Source: VBCG01 sp044226535
GTDB lineage: Bacteria; Pseudomonadota; Gammaproteobacteria; Burkholderiales; Casimicrobiaceae
NCBI GenBank assembly: GCA_044226535.1
Contig: JBGAGT010000002.1
Span: 124,001 to 188,000, forward strand
Direction: 5' to 3'
Length of the DNA: 64,000 nucleotides
Part shown: positions 59,952 to 64,000 of the stretch, piece after piece
How positions within the stretch are numbered: position 1 is the first letter of the stretch
How the letters are laid out: the number at the start of each line of letters is the position of its first letter
The notes under the pieces: model-generated
The model's database searches: none
What the model saw: the letters and a program-made list of their open reading frames with translations, nothing else
Told to the model about the DNA's origin: nothing
Translations under genes and position numbers: made by a program

Positions 59952-60060
59952 ATTGCGGCATCCGCGCAAACTCGCGTCGTGCGCTGGGGTATTGCGGCAT
60001 CCGCGCAAACTCGCGTCGTGCGCTGGGGTATTACGGCATCCGCGCAAACTCGCGTCGTGC
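59952..60060. repeat. 39-bp tandem repeat, 2.8 copies
   Basis: Units begin at 59952, 59991 and 60030; each starts ATTGCGGCATCCGCGCAAAC (third unit ATTACGG...) and contains CTCGCGTCGTGC. Units one and two are identical over 39 bp; the third is cut after about 31 bp. Confidence 0.9.
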
Positions 60061-60084
60061 ATGTCGCCCGGCAAGGCGTGCGCC

Positions 60085-60351
60085 GGCCATCGGGGCTCGG
60101 TCCTCGCGATACACCCGGCTCAGATACCCTTGCCCGTGGGCTGCACGCAAGGGCGTGATGGCAGCAAGACTGCCCTGGGCCCGCAGGACCGTCACGTCAA
60201 GCAAGTCGGCAGATGGTCCGCATGACTGGCATGGCGAAGCTCATGCCCCGCCGGGAGCGCAATCGTGGTCGCCTGATGCAGATCGGCGCGGCGGACGTCG
60301 GGGGCTCGGGCCTGAGCCGGGGGTATCGCGAAGACCGAGCCCCCGATGGCC
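60085..60351. repeat. 267-bp element bounded by about 40-bp inverted repeats
   Basis: The left arm (60085-60123, starting GGCCATCGGGGCTCGGTC) matches the reverse complement of the right arm (60311-60351, ending CCGAGCCCCCGATGGCC) with only a few mismatches and one indel. The right arm also pairs locally (GGGGGCTCGG at 60300-60309 with CCGAGCCCCC at 60335-60344). No transposase is inside. Candidate miniature mobile element or structured RNA. Confidence 0.7.
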
Positions 60352-60402
60352 GTCGCACGCTTCGCCGATATGCGTCAGTCGTCCCCGCTTTCGCGGGGAT
60401 GA

Positions 60403-60490
60403 CGCGATTGCCCGATGCCGCCATGACAGCGCCAACGGCACAGGCTGCGCGATTGCCCGATGCCGCAGTGCCAGAGCCAACGGCACAACT
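60403..60490. repeat. two direct repeats with 45-bp period
   Basis: CGCGATTGCCCGATGCCGC starts at 60403 and 60448 and each copy runs on to GCCAACGGCACA, with a few differences. Flanked on both sides by copies of the dispersed palindrome. Confidence 0.75.
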
Positions 60491-60569
60491 GGGTCCCCGC
60501 TTGCGCGGGGATGACGGGGTGGGGTATCGGGCAGATCGGCGATAATGCGCGTTGCACCGCATCAAGCCC

Positions 60570-61586
60570 ATGAACGCCACCCCCTTCGAATCCCTCGCGG
60601 CGCCGCTCGCCCGCGTGTACCGCGGCGCGACGCTGGAAAGCGTCCACGGCGGCCACGTGGCGGTGGTCGACCGCGACGGCCGCCTGCTGTACGCCGCGGG
60701 CGACCCCGAGGCGCTGACCTATACGCGCAGCGCGCTCAAGCCGCTGCAGGCGCTGCCGTTCGTCGCCGCGGGCGGCGACGCGCGGTTCGGGTACTCCGGG
60801 GAGCAGGTGGCGATGCTCTGCGCCAGCCACTCGGGCGAGCCGCGGCACACGGCGGCCGTCGCCGACATGCTGGCGAAATGCGGCGCGCGCGTCGACGAGC
60901 TGAAGTGCGGCAGCCACGTCCCGCGCTATTTCGAGATCCTCGGCGAGTTCCCGCCGCCGCCCCCCTATTCGCCGCTGTCCCATAACTGCTCCGGCAAGCA
61001 CGCCGGCATGCTGGCCTGCTGCACGCTGCACGGCTGGACGCGCGACGACTACCTCGAGCCGGCCCACCCGCTGCAGGTCGCCATCCGCAACGCGGTGGCC
61101 GACACCGTGGGCGTCGACGCCGCCGCCATGCCGAGCGGTACCGACGGCTGCTCGGCGCCCAACTACGCGCTGCCGCTGTCGCGGCTGGCCTTCGCCTATG
61201 CGCGCATCGCCACGGCCCCCGCCGGCAGCGTGCTGGGCAAGCTCGGCGGGGCGATGAGCGCCCACCCCGGCATGGTGTCGGGCGAGCGCCGCAGCGACCT
61301 CGCGCTGATGCAGGCCGGCGCGGGCGACTGGGTGACCAAGATCGGCGCCGAAGCCGTCCAGGCCGTGGGTGTTCGCAGCCGTGGATGGGGCATCGCCATC
61401 AAGGTCGCCGACGGGGGGACGCGGGCTCTGCTGCCGGCCACCGTTGCCGTGCTGGACGCGCTGGGCCTCCTCGGCGACGCGGCACGGGACGCGCTGCAGC
61501 GCCTGCGTCGGCCCGTACTGCACAACGCGCGCGGCCTGGCCGTGGGCCACGTCGAGCCGGCGCTGGCGCTCGACCTTGCCGCCTGA
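60570..61586 (+). CDS. type II-like L-asparaginase (PF06089 family)
   Basis: A 338-aa protein of the asparaginase II (thermolabile, non-EcAII) family. Conserved segments: RSALKPLQALPFV, CASHSGEPRHTAAV, LSHNCSGKHAGMLA and GTDGCSAPNYALPL. It should release ammonia from asparagine in the cytoplasm. The ATG at 60570 was preferred to a TTG at 60552, which is too near the GATAAT promoter element. It stands alone before the rpoE operon. Confidence 0.88.
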   Translation: MNATPFESLAAPLARVYRGATLESVHGGHVAVVDRDGRLLYAAGDPEALTYTRSALKPLQALPFVAAGGDARFGYSGEQVAMLCASHSGEPRHTAAVADMLAKCGARVDELKCGSHVPRYFEILGEFPPPPPYSPLSHNCSGKHAGMLACCTLHGWTRDDYLEPAHPLQVAIRNAVADTVGVDAAAMPSGTDGCSAPNYALPLSRLAFAYARIATAPAGSVLGKLGGAMSAHPGMVSGERRSDLALMQAGAGDWVTKIGAEAVQAVGVRSRGWGIAIKVADGGTRALLPATVAVLDALGLLGDAARDALQRLRRPVLHNARGLAVGHVEPALALDLAA

Positions 61587-61768
61587 CGACCCCCTGGGCC
61601 ACCGCTTGGGCACTGAACTTAAGGGCGGCCGGACGGTCAACCACCGCAAGCGATGGCTGCTTGCTCGCCGCGCCGCAACGGGGGTGCGGACGGCGACCCG
61701 ACACCGGCTTCGCGCCCGCCGTTCGGCGGGCATAACAACGACCGAATCCAGGGTAGGAAAGCCCGCGA
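61587..61768. other. 182-bp leader and promoter region of rpoE
   Basis: Apart from the sigma-E-type promoter at 61615-61640, it is a GC-rich leader of about 120 nt with no further recognisable gene or terminator. Confidence 0.55.
61615..61640 (+). promoter_or_regulatory. sigma-E-type promoter of rpoE
   Basis: GAACTT (61615-61620), a 15-bp spacer and GTCAA (61636-61640) match the known extracytoplasmic sigma-E consensus (GGAACTT-N15-GTCnnA type). It lies about 125 bp upstream of rpoE, so the operon is probably autoregulated. Confidence 0.7.
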
Positions 61769-62368
61769 ATGGGTGATCGCGAAGTCGATCAGCAACTCGT
61801 GGAGCGCGCGCAGGCGGGGGACAGGCGTGCCTTCGAGATGCTGGTGATGAAGTACCAGCGCAAGCTGTCGCGCCTGTTGTCGCGACTGGTGCGCGACCCG
61901 GCGGAGGTCGAGGACGTGACGCAGGAAGCATTCATCAAGGCGTATCGCGCGCTGCCGGGATTCCGCGGCGACAGCGCGTTCTACACCTGGCTCTACCGGA
62001 TCGGCATCAACACCGCGAAGAACTACCTCGTCGCCCTGGGACGGCGGGCGCCGACGTCCACGAGCTTCGACAACGAGGAGGCGGAGAACTTCGAGGAAGC
62101 CGAGGCGCTGCGCGACACGTCGACACCGGAAGGCGAGATGATCGGCAAGGAGATCGCGGCCACGGTGAACCGCGCGATGGAAGCGTTGCCCGACGACCTT
62201 CGCACGGCGATCACGCTGCGCGAGATCGAGGGATTGACGTACGACGAGATTGCGAACGTGATGAATTGCCCGATCGGCACCGTGCGCTCGCGCATCTTCC
62301 GCGCGCGCGAGGCGATCGCGGCGGAACTGCGGCCCCTGCTCGGCACCGACGAGAACCGGAGATGGTGA
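61769..62368 (+). CDS. rpoE: RNA polymerase sigma factor RpoE (AlgU)
   Basis: A 199-aa ECF sigma factor. Region 2 (YQRKLSRLLSRLVRDPAEVEDVTQEAFIKAYRALPGFRGDSAFYTWLYRIGINTAKNYL, residues about 29-86) and region 4 (LPDDLRTAITLREIEGLTYDEIANVMNCPIGTVRSRIFRAREAI) are complete. It directs envelope-stress transcription and is held inactive by RseA, whose gene overlaps its stop by one base (TGATG). Confidence 0.97.
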   Translation: MGDREVDQQLVERAQAGDRRAFEMLVMKYQRKLSRLLSRLVRDPAEVEDVTQEAFIKAYRALPGFRGDSAFYTWLYRIGINTAKNYLVALGRRAPTSTSFDNEEAENFEEAEALRDTSTPEGEMIGKEIAATVNRAMEALPDDLRTAITLREIEGLTYDEIANVMNCPIGTVRSRIFRAREAIAAELRPLLGTDENRRW

Positions 62369-62904
62369 TGAACGAATCGATTTCACGGCTGATGGACGGC
62401 GATGCCGACGACGAGGCCGTCGCGCGGGTCTGCCGGGCCTGCGGCGAGGGCGGCACGATGGCGACGTGGGTGTCGTACCACGTGATCGGTGACGTGCTGC
62501 GCAACGGCGGGACGCCCGCCCCGGGCTTCTCGCGGCGCTTCTCGCAAAGCTTCGCGGGCGAGCCCACGGTGCTGGCCCCGGCGTCCTCCGCGGCCGCCAG
62601 GGCCGCACGCGGCGAGCGCGACGAGCGCCTCGGCCACCGTCTCGGCGTCGTCTGGGCGATGGCGGCCACCGCCGCCGCCGTGGGCGTGGTGGGATGGACG
62701 GCGGTCTCGCTGACCGAGGCGCCCGACACGGCCATCGCGCGTGCGCGCGAGTCGGTCGCCGTCAACGCCGCGCAGCTGCGGCCGCAAAGCGTGCCCGCGG
62801 ACTACCTGCTCGCGCACCAGGAATATTCGCCGGCCACGGCGATGCAGGGCGTCGGCCCCTACCTGCGCGCGGTGTCGGCGCCGGTGGCCGACGGCCAGCG
62901 CTGA
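62368..62904 (+). CDS. rseA: anti-sigma-E factor RseA (MucA)
   Basis: A 178-aa single-pass membrane anti-sigma factor. The cytoplasmic domain (ISRLMDGDADDEAV, TWVSYHVIGDVLR) binds the sigma factor; the membrane segment is VVWAMAATAAAVGVVGWTAV, with a periplasmic tail of about 75 residues. ATG at 62368 has GGAG 6 nt upstream, while ATG 62362 touches that sequence and is less likely. Confidence 0.92.
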   Translation: MNESISRLMDGDADDEAVARVCRACGEGGTMATWVSYHVIGDVLRNGGTPAPGFSRRFSQSFAGEPTVLAPASSAAARAARGERDERLGHRLGVVWAMAATAAAVGVVGWTAVSLTEAPDTAIARARESVAVNAAQLRPQSVPADYLLAHQEYSPATAMQGVGPYLRAVSAPVADGQR

Positions 62905-62925
62905 AGGGGAGCTCCGGACCGACCC

Positions 62926-63909
62926 ATGTTTCCCCGCAGCATGCATTTCGCACACCCCGTGCGCAGCCTCGTCGTGCCCGCCTTCTGGCTGGTGGCCGCC
63001 GCCGCGCCCGCGCACGCCGACGAGGTGTCGGCATGGCTCGAGCGCACCGCCAGCGCGGCGCGCTCGCAGAACTACGTCGGCACCATCGTCTACCAGCACC
63101 AGGGACGCGTCGAGACCTCGCGCCTCGCGCATCGCTTCGTCGACGGCGTCGAGGAGGACCGCATGGTGAGCCTCGACGGCCCCGCGCGCGAGGTGATCCG
63201 CAGCGAGGGCGAGGTGCGCTGCTACTACCCCGACGCGCACATGATGCGCGTCGAGCCGCGCACCATCCGCAACGTCTTCCCCTCGCTGTCGGAAGAGCAG
63301 CAGCGCTCGCTCGCCGAGCACTACACCTTCCGCAAGGCCGAGGCCGCGCGGGTCGCGGGCTATGACGCGCAGGCCTGGGTGTTCGAGCCGCGCGATGCCT
63401 ACCGCTACGGGCACAAGTTCTGGTCCGAGAAGGAAACGGGGTTGCTGCTCAAGGCGCGCGTGCTGGGCGAGGGCGGCGCGGTGGTCGAGCAGTTCGCCTT
63501 CATGGACATCGCCATCGGCGGCCCGATCGACCCGGCGCTGGTCAAGCCGACCTGGTCGGCGCTGCCGCCCGACTGGACGGTGCGCGAGGGCAGCAGCAGC
63601 GACAGCCGGCAGCACGAGACCGGCTTCGTGGTGCGCAGCGTCCCGCCGGGCTTCGTCAAGGTCATGGAAGGCTTCCGCCAGTTCCGCGGCAACCGCGGTC
63701 CCGTGGCGCACCTCGTGTTCTCGGACGGCCTCGTCGCCGTCAGCGTCTTCGTGCAGCCCGTGAGCACGTCGCCCGCGCACGTGGGCTTCAGCCAGCAGGG
63801 CGGGATCAACCTCTACAGCGTGAGGCTCGACGACAACCTCGTCACCGCGCTCGGCGAGGTCCCCGGCACGACGGTGCGCCAGATCGCCGCCTCGGTCGCG
63901 CGCCGCTAG
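62926..63909 (+). CDS. rseB: sigma-E regulatory protein RseB (MucB)
   Basis: A 327-aa periplasmic protein that protects RseA from cleavage. Signal peptide PVRSLVVPAFWLVAAAAPAHA, then the LolA-like domain (SQNYVGTIVYQHQGRVETSRLAHRFVDGVEEDRMVSLDGPAREV region) and the C-terminal MucB domain. 21 bp after rseA. ATG at 62941 is an alternative start that keeps the signal peptide. Confidence 0.94.
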   Translation: MFPRSMHFAHPVRSLVVPAFWLVAAAAPAHADEVSAWLERTASAARSQNYVGTIVYQHQGRVETSRLAHRFVDGVEEDRMVSLDGPAREVIRSEGEVRCYYPDAHMMRVEPRTIRNVFPSLSEEQQRSLAEHYTFRKAEAARVAGYDAQAWVFEPRDAYRYGHKFWSEKETGLLLKARVLGEGGAVVEQFAFMDIAIGGPIDPALVKPTWSALPPDWTVREGSSSDSRQHETGFVVRSVPPGFVKVMEGFRQFRGNRGPVAHLVFSDGLVAVSVFVQPVSTSPAHVGFSQQGGINLYSVRLDDNLVTALGEVPGTTVRQIAASVARR

Positions 63910-63941
63910 CACCCGAAGAAAAAACCCCAGGAGAGGTCACG

Positions 63942-64000
63942 ATGCCGCGTTTCACCCCCGGTCCCCTTCGCGCCGCGCAGGCGCTGCTTCTGATGCTCGC
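63942..64000 (+). CDS. start of an exported protein after rseB, truncated by the window
   Basis: ATG at 63942 has AGGAGAGG 8-15 nt upstream. The 19 visible residues (MPRFTPGPLRAAQALLLML) look like the beginning of a signal peptide. In related genomes the gene after rseB usually encodes a DegP/MucD protease; that identity is inference from position only. Confidence 0.55.
   Translation, partial: MPRFTPGPLRAAQALLLML

Larger units (their letters stand above)
59902..60569. other. 668-bp gene-free gap built of several repeat types
   Basis: Contains, in order: a copy of the dispersed palindrome (59910-59935) acting as a likely prpE terminator; a 39-bp tandem repeat (59952-60060); a long inverted repeat with about 40-bp arms (60085-60351); further palindrome copies (60381-60403 and 60491-60515) around a 45-bp direct repeat; and a GATAAT hexamer (60541-60546) that may be the -10 of the asparaginase gene. 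No coding region with homology is seen. Confidence 0.75.

Noticed and set aside
59952..60060. CRISPR-like or attachment-site repeat
   Set aside because: Units are contiguous without spacers and no integrase or tRNA gene is near.
60085..60351. 4.5S, 6S or RNase P RNA
   Set aside because: The paired arms suggested a structured RNA, but none of the conserved core sequences of these RNAs could be recognised.
63942..64000. Naming the last fragment degP/mucD
   Set aside because: Only 19 signal-peptide-like residues are visible; the name would rest only on gene order.

Overview
The window looks like chromosomal DNA from a high-GC betaproteobacterium, most likely of the Burkholderiales. The supporting signs are the order mdh/gntR/sdhCDAB-sdhE-gltA-odhAB-lpd-zapE, a Bug-type solute receptor, a QseB-type two-component system, an rpoE-rseA-rseB operon and a protein with a C-terminal sorting-type tail. 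No rRNA, tRNA, CRISPR array, prophage or insertion sequence was seen. Organism assignment is inference from gene order and families.

Region 1 (1-17366) is the accessory part. A minus-strand operon reads from 7200 leftwards: a periplasmic receptor, a cytoplasmic sulfatase, an aldo/keto reductase of the sugar dehydrogenase type, an amidohydrolase of the lactonase type, a D-lyxose isomerase-like protein and an SDR. After a hairpin come an ABC permease and the start of its ATPase. Most junctions are 4-nt GTGA/ATGA overlaps, so translation is probably coupled. A divergent FCD-type GntR regulator (7312) leads a second ABC gene set (ATPase, a 102-aa anchored protein, two permeases) that ends in a Bug/TctC receptor. 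A third block (12297-17366) holds a lipoprotein receptor, permease, ATPase and a 753-aa arylsulfatase; by eye it is less extreme in third-position GC. Together this suggests import of sulfate esters or sulfonates followed by cytoplasmic desulfation, in the first operon with oxidation of the released sugar.

Region 2 (17444-36546) is mixed housekeeping and envelope functions: a GH15 glycosidase, an esterase, a metallo-beta-lactamase-fold protein, an SPFH/DUF1648-like/ribbon-helix-helix trio with an operator inside its promoter, a lipase-like hydrolase, HtrA protease with a two-component system beside it and a matching CTTAA-N6-CTTAA box, MsrB, an atypical SDR, a Nu-class GST, a sorted secreted protein, TtcA, a TonB-C domain protein divergent from an orphan ParA, an alanine-rich lipoprotein and an EamA exporter.

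Region 3 (36610-59901) is central carbon metabolism on two diverging arms around a HutC-type GntR regulator: mdh-prpB-prpC-prpD-acnA leftwards and sdhCDAB-sdhE-gltA-odhA-odhB-lpd-zapE-acuI-prpE rightwards. It joins the TCA cycle, the methylcitrate cycle and propionate/acrylate entry in 23 kb.

Region 4 (59902-64000) starts with 668 bp of layered repeats, followed by a type II asparaginase and the envelope-stress operon rpoE-rseA-rseB, which has a sigma-E-type promoter, and the first codons of a following gene. A dispersed palindromic repeat (core GTCATTCCCGCGAAAGCGGG) occurs in at least six intergenic places in the window.
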